DNA of 64,000 bases, taken from the IMG/VR virus record IMGVR_UViG_3300034683_000192, positions 62,001-126,000 of that record; one strand, written 5' to 3'. A model generated the notes under the pieces. It saw only the letters and a list, made by a program, of their open reading frames with translations. It had not been told where the DNA came from and did not search any database. This document shows positions 19,648 through 27,655 of this stretch, piece after piece; within the stretch, counting starts at the first letter, position 1, and every line of letters begins with the position of its first letter. Position numbers and translations under genes: made by a program. The stretch comes from a virus.

Positions 19648-20208
19648 TTATTTCACATTGTCTTTGTGGAGATGATACACCCCCGATACCCCGTCAACCG
19701 GGATAAGTTCAGTGAGATCGTACAGGAATACCGTTTTGCGAAATCCCACGTGATTCCGATACGACAGAGAAAGCCTGAGTTCTACTGCTTCGAGGTGAGT
19801 GATCTGTACCTCCGTACCGGTATGGGAATATTCCGTCACTTGGTCCAGACGAATCTCTGCAACTTCTGCTGGGCGAAATATTACCGAGTATTCGTCTTGT
19901 CGCGGATTCGATGGATCTGGCGAACAGTATCTGACTGGAATCAGTACCGTCGAGTACGCAAGTGGTGTAAGTATCGACTGTACGGCAATAGCCGGATGAG
20001 AAGAACGCACACATATACGCGAGCGTCTTTCTCTGGTCTCGACTGTAACTTGCCCGAAGTTGAACACTCCACCAATACACACGCTCGTGATTTTGTCGTC
20101 AGGGTATTCGCAGTCGAAGTGGTCACCGGATCTTGTTCCGATGAGTTCTTCGATGTGTTTGAGCCTATCAGGAAGCTCTAGCAAACTCATGAAGGTAACT
20201 TCTCGCAC
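19648..20208 (-). CDS. Unknown protein, tandem paralogue family (GTG start)
   Basis: 186 residues. The best start is a GTG at 20208, 5 bases after GGAGG; an in-frame TTG at 20238 would overlap the gene before and lacks a site. The stop codon of the upstream gene lies within the ribosome-binding region, so translation is probably coupled. Seen: TVLIPVRY and FRPAEVAEIRL shared with the 19127 product, and the C-terminal TVFLYDLTELIPVDGVSGVYHL in the family pattern. A 30-base perfect palindrome follows the stop. Confidence 0.75.
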   Translation of the reverse strand: MREVTFMSLLELPDRLKHIEELIGTRSGDHFDCEYPDDKITSVCIGGVFNFGQVTVETRERRSRICVRSSHPAIAVQSILTPLAYSTVLIPVRYCSPDPSNPRQDEYSVIFRPAEVAEIRLDQVTEYSHTGTEVQITHLEAVELRLSLSYRNHVGFRKTVFLYDLTELIPVDGVSGVYHLHKDNVK

Positions 20209-20218
20209 TAGCTCCTCC

Positions 20219-20761
20219 TTATTCGGAAGTATCTTCAATCAGATACAGACCTGATCGGTATTCTTTCAACCGATCGATTGAGATCTGTGCCGACGTTGTA
20301 CCATTTCCGAGATTCCGTACCACCACGAATTCATCGATGGGAAGATGCGGCCCACATTGAGTGAAGACAATTTCCCCGAGTACGCCAGGAATGATGGCTA
20401 TTCTGTGGCCGTAATCTTCTTGTTCGCAACCGGAGTGAATGAACCCGAGTAGATGAAGATACTTGATCGAATCTTTCTTCATGTCGATCTTCCACACCAG
20501 TTTGCATGCGGGAGAAAGATAGGAAGCTTTCGCGTACGACCCTGTGACAGATAGTTCCAACTTCACCGTGTGGATAGTGAAGCTCGCGTTTTCGTCGTAC
20601 TTGGTAAATTCCGGAAGACCCTTGTGTGTCAGAGACATTTTCAGGTCTCCGTACGACTTCAGGATGTACTGTTTGACATCCTTCATGTTCTTCCCGACCA
20701 AGCTACGCAATGTCATAAGTTCCGGAACATGATGCTTGGTGAATTTGGGTTCGAAGATCAT
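20219..20761 (-). CDS. Unknown protein, tandem paralogue family
   Basis: 180 residues. Its ATG overlaps the stop of the small frameshifted gene upstream (ATGA arrangement). Seen: a C-terminus reading AQISIDRLKEYRSGLYLIED, one of the clearest examples of the local family ending, preceded by a beta-rich middle with three cysteines (ACKLVW, HSGCEQED, FTQCGPH). No signal peptide. Family membership rests on pattern, not on strong identity. Function unknown. Confidence 0.78.
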   Translation of the reverse strand: MIFEPKFTKHHVPELMTLRSLVGKNMKDVKQYILKSYGDLKMSLTHKGLPEFTKYDENASFTIHTVKLELSVTGSYAKASYLSPACKLVWKIDMKKDSIKYLHLLGFIHSGCEQEDYGHRIAIIPGVLGEIVFTQCGPHLPIDEFVVVRNLGNGTTSAQISIDRLKEYRSGLYLIEDTSE

Positions 20762-20921
20762 TCTTCCTTCCTTGCAGTAGGATATATCAAAATGCAGTTG
20801 TTGCGAAAATCAAGCTGATGATAGTGGTATTCTTTTTCCACCACCTCACCAAGATCATAGGTACTCAGAATATGGGGATTGCCATCAACGGTGGTTGAAC
20901 TTCGATTTTGGAGTATTTCAT
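20758..20921 (-). pseudogene. Small gene with a one-base frameshift
   Basis: An ATG at 20921 with AAGGA 7 bases upstream opens MKYSKIEVQPP and soon meets a stop. Moving by one base at about 20887-20890 gives DGNPHILSTYDLGEVVEKEY...PTARKEE, ending in a TGA that overlaps the next ATG (4-base overlap). Restoring one G (CCG to CCGG) would make a single 54-residue frame. The well-formed ends suggest a real gene that either lost one base or was misread in a G run. A programmed shift is possible, but no slippery heptamer is seen. The 3' half reads like a normal acidic phage protein. Confidence 0.6.
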
Positions 20922-20938
20922 TTGAATATCCTTGTGGT

Positions 20939-20962
20939 CGGGAGGGGATTTCTCCCCTCCCG
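20939..20962 (-). terminator. 10-bp hairpin, GAAA loop
   Basis: CGGGAGGGGA stem; the minus-strand loop is GAAA. Follows the 20971 gene. Confidence 0.78.
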
Positions 20963-20970
20963 ATGATTGA

Positions 20971-21603
20971 TCATTTGCTTTCGAGTATCCGTACCTGAAA
21001 CAAGTCGTCGTCGTGCGAATCTTCGAAAAACTCACACTGAGAAAGCCGGATGGTCAGGAGGTCGTCGGTCTCATTTCCGGGAAGATGCACAGCACGAAGT
21101 ACGAGCTTGGTGTCGTATCCTTTCAGTCCGACAGCATTGCAGAGAATGAGTGCGTGCGGAAAATAAGTCGTGTACATGGGGACAGATCGTACTTCACCAC
21201 CCGGTGTCTGGTACAGGCTCTGAGTTTCTACGACGAACAGCTTGTTCTCGATTCTCCACATTTCTTCGAGCAGCGGATCGAATTGCTCGACGTCGACTTC
21301 GATGGATATCGGATTTTCGCAATGTCCAGCCGCGGTAAGCCGAACATTGGCGTGTCTGGTTACGGGAATGTAGACTTCATTGATCGTTTCCGTACCCCAC
21401 ACTTCAGTAGGTTCCAGATCCTTTCGACGACGTATGCTCACTCGAATCGGTGCAGCGATCAGCGAGTACATCGAGTCCAGCCATTCGAGCATCGGATTTA
21501 CCGGGCCAGCGAGCAGCCCGCTACTGGTTCTCGAATCTTCCTTGTACGTGAAGAGATCGTTCCCGAATGGGAATTCTTTGGCTACCGATGCTTCTTCTAC
21601 CAT
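20971..21603 (-). CDS. Unknown protein, tandem paralogue family
   Basis: 210 residues, overlapping the end of the 21597 gene by 7 bases and with GAGGAAAG upstream, so translation is probably coupled. Seen: the ending DDLLTIRLSQCEFFEDSHDDDLFQVRIL fits the family C-terminal pattern. The middle has EVYIPVTRH and SIEVDVEQFD strands. A hairpin with a GAAA loop on the minus strand follows the stop. No motif for enzymatic activity is visible. Confidence 0.78.
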   Translation of the reverse strand: MVEEASVAKEFPFGNDLFTYKEDSRTSSGLLAGPVNPMLEWLDSMYSLIAAPIRVSIRRRKDLEPTEVWGTETINEVYIPVTRHANVRLTAAGHCENPISIEVDVEQFDPLLEEMWRIENKLFVVETQSLYQTPGGEVRSVPMYTTYFPHALILCNAVGLKGYDTKLVLRAVHLPGNETDDLLTIRLSQCEFFEDSHDDDLFQVRILESK

Positions 21604-21923
21604 GTGACTTTCCTCACTCGATGTTTGGTGTAGGTAAGGGGATAGCGTCCTTGCCCGCAGACAGGAAGAACTTTGTCAAACTGTCCGATTGTAGGATCGA
21701 TCCACCAAGAATCTGCGACCACCCAAGTATGGCTGACGTCATCTATGGTTGCCACATGTACACTCATTTGTGATGGATCAAATCCTGCAGCTACGAGCAT
21801 AGATAAAGCGAGCGACACCATCTGTCCGCACTTGTAACATCCAGCACCATATTCTCCGTCCGGACCAAAGTGGTCCGCGAGGAAGTTGGCGATGGTTTCC
21901 GGAGACTTACTTTTTCCGTTCAT
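21597..21923 (-). CDS. Small transglutaminase-like cysteine protein
   Basis: 108 residues, starting inside the end of the gene before it (17-base overlap). Seen: GAGCYKCGQMVSLALSMLVAAGF, then SHTWVVADSWWIDPTIGQF. The order Cys at a helix start, His in an HTWV strand and Asp in an IDPT strand is the layout of transglutaminase-like and arylamine N-acetyltransferase folds. Established: that fold uses a Cys-His-Asp triad for protein cross-linking, amide cleavage or acyl transfer. Inference: a minimal enzyme of this class; the target is unknown. A second, longer candidate lies at 43789-44409. Confidence 0.6.
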   Translation of the reverse strand: MNGKSKSPETIANFLADHFGPDGEYGAGCYKCGQMVSLALSMLVAAGFDPSQMSVHVATIDDVSHTWVVADSWWIDPTIGQFDKVLPVCGQGRYPLTYTKHRVRKVTW

Positions 21924-22407
21924 AGTTCATCTCCGAAAAGTTCATCTGGTGCTCGGGGATTTTGATGGAATAGCAATGAGGGAAATCTTCCACGGGATTC
22001 ACAGGAGTCGATTTCAAATCGACAATCAATTGACCCCACTTCTTTCCATTGATCGGTCTGGTCAGAAACAGTTTGACGAGAGGCTTTTTGTAGAAGTTGT
22101 TCCACACCACGATATGACTCAGGGTATAGAACCTGGTGATCGGCTTACCTTTCTTGGTAAGCTCGGAAGTCAGAAACGAAACATGTCTGTACATGTCGAA
22201 TACTTCATCCGACACGTATTGGTCGACGACCAGTCTGGTCTTGACTGATACGGATGCAGCGTCCTTCGGGTCCGTTATGAAAATTTCATTCCCTCTGGGG
22301 CAGATGTGTACCACATGTTTTCCGCAGGCATTCCCGTCGAGATGAGTAATCGTCTCGTACAGGGAATCGAACCCGTGGGCAACACCAGATGCGAAAAGAT
22401 GACACAT
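21907..22407 (-). CDS. Unknown protein, first gene of an early-type operon
   Basis: 166 residues with AAGGA upstream of the ATG. A TATATTAC-like promoter ends about 44 bases before the start, and the next two genes overlap it in series. The operon therefore probably runs from here through 20971. The sequence is mixed, with ACGKHVVHICPRGNEIFITDPKD near residue 30 and a Lys-rich C-terminus (NYERKK). No family recognised. Coupling to the transglutaminase-like gene may mean the two products work together. Confidence 0.78.
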   Translation of the reverse strand: MCHLFASGVAHGFDSLYETITHLDGNACGKHVVHICPRGNEIFITDPKDAASVSVKTRLVVDQYVSDEVFDMYRHVSFLTSELTKKGKPITRFYTLSHIVVWNNFYKKPLVKLFLTRPINGKKWGQLIVDLKSTPVNPVEDFPHCYSIKIPEHQMNFSEMNYERKK

Positions 22408-22450
22408 GTGAAATTTCCTTTGGTTTAGGTTAGTGAAACATATCAGATTT

Positions 22451-22460
22451 GTAATATATA
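22451..22460 (-). promoter_or_regulatory. TATATATTAC early promoter
   Basis: Minus strand TATATATTAC, 44 bases before the operon 22407-20971. Confidence 0.65.
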
Positions 22461-22472
22461 CACAAAACCATG

Positions 22473-22503
22473 CTCATCTAGGAGGGATATCCCCCTAGAT
22501 GAG
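22473..22503 (-). terminator. Hairpin after 22524 gene
   Basis: CTCATCTAGG arms with one bulged base, 20 bases after the stop. Confidence 0.7.
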
Positions 22504-22523
22504 TGAGTAGGCGTAGTCTTGAA

Positions 22524-22742
22524 TTATTCGTTGATCCCATAGCCGTTGCGAAGATACCCTTCATCGTAGAAGAATCTGGTAGGATTCTTGAAGAACCCGT
22601 CCATTACCTTCGATGACTCAAGTATGACTTGTGCCCCATCTATCAGAGCGATGGATTTGGCCTGTTCCTTCGTAACAAAACTCCAGGATTTCACGAACAA
22701 TTTCTGTGTTTTGATGTCTTTCTGAAGAGTGACTAGAATCAT
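22524..22742 (-). CDS. Small unknown protein
   Basis: 72 residues, GGAGG before the ATG, 14 bases after the stop of the structural gene at 22757. The sequence begins with a strand-rich part (ILVTLQKDIKTQKLFVKSWSFVTKEQAKSI) of the style of short phage 'DUF1653-like' proteins, but no family can be named. It ends the structural transcript, followed by a hairpin. Confidence 0.72.
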   Translation of the reverse strand: MILVTLQKDIKTQKLFVKSWSFVTKEQAKSIALIDGAQVILESSKVMDGFFKNPTRFFYDEGYLRNGYGINE

Positions 22743-22756
22743 GTAACTATCCTCCT

Positions 22757-24652
22757 TTAGAGGAAGATAAGAACATGACGCATGTTCAGCTGATTCGAAG
22801 TCGGACCAGCAGTGATGTCTGCATTCACCGACAGTTCGAGCTTCTTGGTCACCTGATTTCTGGTAAGCATCGCGTTGATATACGCAGGCTTGCCGTTGTA
22901 CGTGAATGCTCCGGAACCAACAAGATTCTCGGAACCAGGGACGACATCAAGCGTGATCGGGAAGTTGTTCGCACCGACTTCTTCGAGATCGATTCGAATC
23001 TTCCTGATATTCTTGATATCCGTATCATCTTCAAGAAGATGTACGAGTGTGAAGTTCTTCCATCCGCTGTTCGGACGGTTGAGTGCTTCTGACCCAGCCC
23101 AGACGATGTGTCCATCAGGGAATGGGGTCATGTAGCTCACCTGACGAGAATCAGGATTCATTGTATCCCAGACGTGATTTCCACTGGGAAGAGTAAGCGT
23201 GTCATCTTCAGGAAGTACGGAGATTTCAGGGTCAGGAATAAGAATCCAGCACGACTCGTTACCACTCCAGTCTTCGACTGCGATGGTTTCTTCACGTACC
23301 GTCTTCAATCTGAGACCAACCTGCAGATAAATCCCAGAACCTTCGACCGTATTTTCATTCCAGATGATTCTGAACTGAGGACGAATGATGTTTTCAAGTT
23401 CAGAGTAATCTTCGAACGGAACATATCCCTTTGGATACGTCGCAGACAGACACGTCACATTCAGCTTGTTTGTCGGATTCGTGATGTTCACATTGACGAT
23501 AGCGTCGAATGCAAACTGCGTGAGCAGTGACGTGAACCTGAGCTTCATGGTATCCGACAGAACGACCTGATCAGATCCTTCTACCTTGAAGAGTTTTGCG
23601 ATTGTCCACCAGTGCAAAGCCGTATCATCCGCAGCGATACGTTTCTTCAGGCACCGGCCATTGGACATATCGCCATACGAAGGACGACCTGTGGCGATGA
23701 GTCTGCGCATTTCTTCCTCCAGTTGAAGAATTTTGTTTCGCATGAGTACGATCGACGGAGCATCGCCGACAGTAGATGCAGTCATGATTTCTGCGTTGAC
23801 CAGATAGTCAAGCATGTTGTCCTGATTTTCATAAAGTGCGCGAATGTCGTTGAGGGTAGGATCTCCACCAAATGCATGGTAGTCGATCTTGACTTCACCG
23901 ACAAATGCTTTCTTCAAAAGAATAAATTCGTATACACCAGAAGTCACAGAACAAAGCTTTGTCTTGTGAAGATTGCTGCCAAACTTGACATAGTCTTCAC
24001 CTTCGACGAGTAGTGCTCCGGTGGAGTTGCTGTACACTTTGAGGCTATCCCCATAGTAAGCTCCTCCGATCGGGTGAATCGAAGATATGCCTTCAGGGAC
24101 ATTCACCAAGTGTATTTCATTTTGAATGAAGTTGCTGGTGTTCTCCATCGTGAGGTCCACTTCAAGAAGAAGTGGATTGGTCTCGACTATGGTGTGGATA
24201 TCCTTCACAGGGGAGAGCAAGAGCTCATGTCTGCGAATGGTTTCGACCATGTCGAGAATGAGTTCAGGAGAAACATCAAGCCGTTCCTTAGTCGGATCAA
24301 GTACGATCTTCGAAATGACTGGAAGGTTTGACTGGTAAACCATTCCGATCTTGTACTTGTAACCTGCGTAAGGCTTGATGATTGTGATGCTCTTGACAAG
24401 AATCTTGTCGAACGTATCGTCGATAAGTTGCATCTCTGCCATCGACGAATAGTCAATGTCATCCGCCGCAACTGCCCAATCCACGTTCACGAGCATGGTG
24501 CGATTGATTGTACCGAGCAGAGTCATCTGGATTGAATCAGCGTATACTGGACGACTGAATTCAATCTTCTGATCTGCCGTGATAATCAACCGGATATCAT
24601 TGTCTGTTTTGTACAGAACATTTTGTCCGGTGAGGTCATATTCAAAATACAT
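22757..24652 (-). CDS. Probable virion structural protein (tail/baseplate type)
   Basis: 631 residues, AAGGAG before the ATG. Seen: beta-rich N-terminal 270 residues, a short coiled-coil (residues about 300-330, IVLMRNKILQLEEEMRRLIATG), then a beta-sandwich-like C-terminal half (LVHLLEDDTDIKNIRKIRIDLEEVG). This two-domain layout with a central trimerisation-type helix is common in phage fibre or baseplate proteins. It is co-oriented with genes 24668-27365, which look structural too. No named family recognised. Confidence 0.7.
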   Translation of the reverse strand: MYFEYDLTGQNVLYKTDNDIRLIITADQKIEFSRPVYADSIQMTLLGTINRTMLVNVDWAVAADDIDYSSMAEMQLIDDTFDKILVKSITIIKPYAGYKYKIGMVYQSNLPVISKIVLDPTKERLDVSPELILDMVETIRRHELLLSPVKDIHTIVETNPLLLEVDLTMENTSNFIQNEIHLVNVPEGISSIHPIGGAYYGDSLKVYSNSTGALLVEGEDYVKFGSNLHKTKLCSVTSGVYEFILLKKAFVGEVKIDYHAFGGDPTLNDIRALYENQDNMLDYLVNAEIMTASTVGDAPSIVLMRNKILQLEEEMRRLIATGRPSYGDMSNGRCLKKRIAADDTALHWWTIAKLFKVEGSDQVVLSDTMKLRFTSLLTQFAFDAIVNVNITNPTNKLNVTCLSATYPKGYVPFEDYSELENIIRPQFRIIWNENTVEGSGIYLQVGLRLKTVREETIAVEDWSGNESCWILIPDPEISVLPEDDTLTLPSGNHVWDTMNPDSRQVSYMTPFPDGHIVWAGSEALNRPNSGWKNFTLVHLLEDDTDIKNIRKIRIDLEEVGANNFPITLDVVPGSENLVGSGAFTYNGKPAYINAMLTRNQVTKKLELSVNADITAGPTSNQLNMRHVLIFL

Positions 24653-24667
24653 TCCATACTCCTTCAG

Positions 24668-25279
24668 TTACGGATTGGAAGTAAGACTCATGAGTTTTGC
24701 TTGGTAGGCTGCAATGATTCCAGCCAACCTTGCATTTTCTTTTCTCAATTCAACATTCTCGCCAAAGTAGTTGACGATATCGATTCCGTTCTGTCGTCGA
24801 TCCTGTACAACCTGAGAGTATTCTTCATCAGTTAAGTACACATCGTTAACGGTCATCGTAAGAGGAGCATCAGTTATTCCGAACATCTTCGAGATAAGTT
24901 CAGATACATTCGATTTGATGTGAGTCAACTCTTCGGCATCTTTACATGCACCAAACTTAAAAGCTAGTGCAAGTACTGGATATCTCTTGACGTTGTGATC
25001 GGGTACGAACGAACAGATCCCTTCAGGTACGTAGTACACGATACTGGAATCTGTTGGGGAAACCAACTTGAAAATGCTCTGAGTACGGTAGTATTCTGAA
25101 TCAGTATCAAGTTGTGATTCGGTTTTGTTCACATGTGTGTAAAGCCCATCGAAGAGGTTCAATCCATCTTCAAGGAGCTCGTCGTACGTATAAATTTTGA
25201 GAACCGTATAAATTCCATCCAATGACGAGAAATCGACATTGAATTTGAATTTGTAGATCCAGCCTACGTTAAGCTGCAT
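24668..25279 (-). CDS. Probable small virion protein with C-terminal coiled coil
   Basis: 203 residues, GGGAGG upstream. Seen: an N-terminal beta-rich part (WIYKFKFNVDFSSLDGIYTVLKIYTY) and a C-terminal helix with heptad-like spacing (NYFGENVELRKENARLAGIIAAYQAKLMSL). It lies 15 bases before the structural gene at 22757. Position and shape suggest a tail or baseplate accessory protein. No family recognised. Confidence 0.7.
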   Translation of the reverse strand: MQLNVGWIYKFKFNVDFSSLDGIYTVLKIYTYDELLEDGLNLFDGLYTHVNKTESQLDTDSEYYRTQSIFKLVSPTDSSIVYYVPEGICSFVPDHNVKRYPVLALAFKFGACKDAEELTHIKSNVSELISKMFGITDAPLTMTVNDVYLTDEEYSQVVQDRRQNGIDIVNYFGENVELRKENARLAGIIAAYQAKLMSLTSNP

Positions 25280-25334
25280 GATGTATCCTCCCTACATGAT
25301 GACACATAGAATATCGAAAAGCATAAATATTCAT

Positions 25335-25370
25335 CTAGAGAAGGACCCCCAGTCGGGATCCTTCTCTTAG
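25335..25370 (-). terminator. Hairpin after 25375 gene
   Basis: GAGAAGGA/TCCTTCTC arms plus inner CCC/GGG. Confidence 0.7.
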
Positions 25371-25374
25371 TAGA

Positions 25375-26016
25375 TTACACCTTGAAATCACAAAGACGGT
25401 CATCGGGAGTATTCTCAAGCTCATCTCGCTTGTCTCTCTCCCATTTGTGGCATTGTTCTGCGTATATCTGTGCTTCGCGCTGAACACGTACACACAAATC
25501 ATACGTCATGACAATCCACGCCCCGTTTGAAGCCTGCCATGTGCACGAATAGTTTTTGTTATCTTCGTGCGCATGAATGAATGCCATATATCTCGTCTGT
25601 GCGATATCGTTGGCGTTGAATTTCACGCCATCGACAGTAACACCATGATTGATCTTTCTTTTTCGAGAATTCTCGATCTTGAGCAGTAGCTCTTCTCGAA
25701 GAATTGTGGTCGGTTTTGTCGGTGGTTCAAATGAACATTCTTCAGGGATATCTCCTGGAAGAATCACTGGAATACCAGGAGAGCACCAACTCATTCCTGG
25801 TTCCCAATAAGTCTTTCCTCGATGGTCTATTTCATACACCCAAGAATTATCCAGAACATCCCTGCAGATTGCATATCCTTCTCTCGGTGGAGGAGGTACT
25901 TCATCTGTTTGATAAAGTGTCGGAACGTGATCAGTAGGAACCATCACTGAGCCCAAACATTCGTGGGGGTATGTTGAGCTCCAACCGTAAAGGATTTTTG
26001 TGGAGGTATCAGACAT
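25375..26016 (-). CDS. Tail fibre assembly-like protein with DUF4376-type C-terminus
   Basis: 213 residues. Seen: an N-terminal part with Pro-rich PPPPREGYAICRDVLDNSWVYEIDHRGKTYW, as in tail-fibre assembly chaperones. The C-terminal half reads REELLLKIENSRKRKINHGVTVDGVKFNANDIAQTRY, matching the DUF4376 pattern (short helix, 'GV.V.G..F..d...Q.R'). Established: DUF4376 occurs in phage tail-fibre and fibre-assembly proteins. Inference: it helps fold or attach the fibre encoded nearby. A hairpin follows the stop, so it ends the transcript that starts near 27365. Confidence 0.6.
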   Translation of the reverse strand: MSDTSTKILYGWSSTYPHECLGSVMVPTDHVPTLYQTDEVPPPPREGYAICRDVLDNSWVYEIDHRGKTYWEPGMSWCSPGIPVILPGDIPEECSFEPPTKPTTILREELLLKIENSRKRKINHGVTVDGVKFNANDIAQTRYMAFIHAHEDNKNYSCTWQASNGAWIVMTYDLCVRVQREAQIYAEQCHKWERDKRDELENTPDDRLCDFKV

Positions 26017-26033
26017 AGCTTAGTCCTCATCGA

Positions 26034-27365
26034 TCAGAGTGTCGGGTACGAAGATTTGTTGAGTACATGGTATTCGATGCCAGTACTCACAAACGACAGG
26101 TATGTTCTTCCATCGAAAACGTTTTCAGCGAATTCGTCGAGAAGAGTTTCTCCAAGAAGAACTCCCATGCACCTAGAGAGTTTCAGTGCAAACTCCCTGG
26201 TTTTCTGTTCCATGTACGCATTCTTCGCATCAGATGGCGGATAGAATTGATACGTGGGATGCAGTGCCAGAAAGTCGAATGCACTTTCATTGAGAGGATC
26301 CGCAATGAAGATCAGAAAGATTTCGCTGGCCGCACACGTGACAATCGTCCAGTTTCTTGTAAGGAAATCAGGATCGACATTCGGGAACATAGTGGGAAGA
26401 AGAGTCTCGATAGATTTCAGCTTGAGTGCCGAAGGATACATCACTCGGTCAGGACGAACAGTTGTGTTCGGCCAGATCGGAATAACGTAAAATTGGCCAG
26501 TAACGAAAAGATCAGGGAGAATTGCTTCCCACACTTCTTTCGTTGCCAAACCATACGAAAGTATCTTCTCTCGGATAGCTTTTCGTATCTCGAGAGTGCT
26601 CGGTTTGGCTCCCTTGTAGAGGATACCAAATGGCATCATCTTGACCGTATTTGAATTAATGATGTACTTTGTGTTGTACACCAAAACTCCGCTATGATCA
26701 CCAGTCACAACTTTGGGATCGAGCATCCCGAGGCTGATAGTAGTACTCTGAATGATGGCATCTACAGTATTGCTTACTTGACCCGGGTTGAGCAAAGTAG
26801 CAGCGTTGCACGGCATGACTACTTCAGATATGGTCGAAAGAGGATAGTCGCTCGCGAATGTGACACGACTCATCCAAAATTTGAATTGCTCGGTACCTGA
26901 ACCGAGAGCAATCTCAAACTGGATATAGTCCCGCATGGTCTTCGGACCAATTCCATCTGCAGGGATACCAGTACCAGTAAACCTTGTACCAAGGCGCAGC
27001 GATTCCTGGATGTATACTACACTGTATCTGGGATCGGTAGTCAACTCTTCTTCGAGTACCGCAAGAGAAGTATCTTCTGCGGTATAGATTTTTTCGATGA
27101 TTTCGAAAAGAAGATTTCTTTCTTCTTCGGTGAGTTTGGTGAAGATATGATCTTCTGCCAATTTGGATGCATCCATGTACAACCGAATTTTTCCGGTATA
27201 TGCTGGATTGATTCTTGTCTCACGTACGTCAGTGACCGTGAGACGCGTTTCGAAGTAGTTCTCGATCGTATCATCGAGATAGCACACAGGGGGAAGCGAG
27301 CTTTCGCCAACTTCGATAGTTGGTGCTGTACGGAAAAGTTCGTCTCCGATATAGCCGTAGATCAT
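26034..27365 (-). CDS. Probable virion structural protein
   Basis: 443 residues with AGGAG upstream. The sequence is mixed with several strands and helices and no signal peptide or enzymatic motif. It lies 17 bases ahead of the fibre-assembly-like gene. Context (structural genes from 22757 on) and size suggest a tail, baseplate or fibre component. A T-rich TTTATTTTTTGT element lies about 45 bases before the start on the coding strand, shared with nrdG, dUTPase, nrdD and others. Confidence 0.65.
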   Translation of the reverse strand: MIYGYIGDELFRTAPTIEVGESSLPPVCYLDDTIENYFETRLTVTDVRETRINPAYTGKIRLYMDASKLAEDHIFTKLTEEERNLLFEIIEKIYTAEDTSLAVLEEELTTDPRYSVVYIQESLRLGTRFTGTGIPADGIGPKTMRDYIQFEIALGSGTEQFKFWMSRVTFASDYPLSTISEVVMPCNAATLLNPGQVSNTVDAIIQSTTISLGMLDPKVVTGDHSGVLVYNTKYIINSNTVKMMPFGILYKGAKPSTLEIRKAIREKILSYGLATKEVWEAILPDLFVTGQFYVIPIWPNTTVRPDRVMYPSALKLKSIETLLPTMFPNVDPDFLTRNWTIVTCAASEIFLIFIADPLNESAFDFLALHPTYQFYPPSDAKNAYMEQKTREFALKLSRCMGVLLGETLLDEFAENVFDGRTYLSFVSTGIEYHVLNKSSYPTL

Positions 27366-27408
27366 GAGATTCTCCTTCTCGTATTTTCAAAGATGAAGCA
27401 TAAAATGA

Positions 27409-27420
27409 ACAAAAAATAAA
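27409..27420 (-). promoter_or_regulatory. T-rich element upstream of 26034 gene
   Basis: Minus strand TTTATTTTTTGT, 25 bases after a hairpin and about 45 before the start codon, too far to be a simple U-tract. Confidence 0.4.
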
Positions 27421-27445
27421 CAACATGCAGCATAATCTTAAAGCA

Positions 27446-27473
27446 GGAGGAGGGGCGCCCGTGCCCCTCCTCC
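27446..27473 (-). terminator. 11-bp GC-rich hairpin
   Basis: GGAGGAGGGGC/GCCCCTCCTCC, 180 bases after the endolysin stop, so the endolysin transcript has a long 3' tail. Confidence 0.75.
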
Positions 27474-27655
27474 GAAATGTGGCAACGTAAAGTTGCGAAG
27501 AATCAGACGACCGGATGCGGCCGATGTTCGTGAGGGAGTCTACGTGGACGTCACCTCAGAAACCCTTTAATTCAGTTGACGATTGTCAATGCGAATATAC
27601 CCACGAATGAGTATCTGTGAAATATTCGGTGCAGTTTACCTCCCCTCTATAGAGA
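27474..27655 (-). other. Long 3' tail of the endolysin transcript
   Basis: 182 bases between the endolysin stop and its hairpin. No ATG/GTG gene is found. A strong GGGGAGG site is followed by a CTG opening 20 codons, noted but not accepted as a gene. Otherwise nothing recognised. Confidence 0.45.

Noticed and set aside
27590-27655. CTG-started 20-codon frame after GGGGAGG
   Set aside because: CTG starts are rare and the peptide has no support; noted in the spacer entry only.
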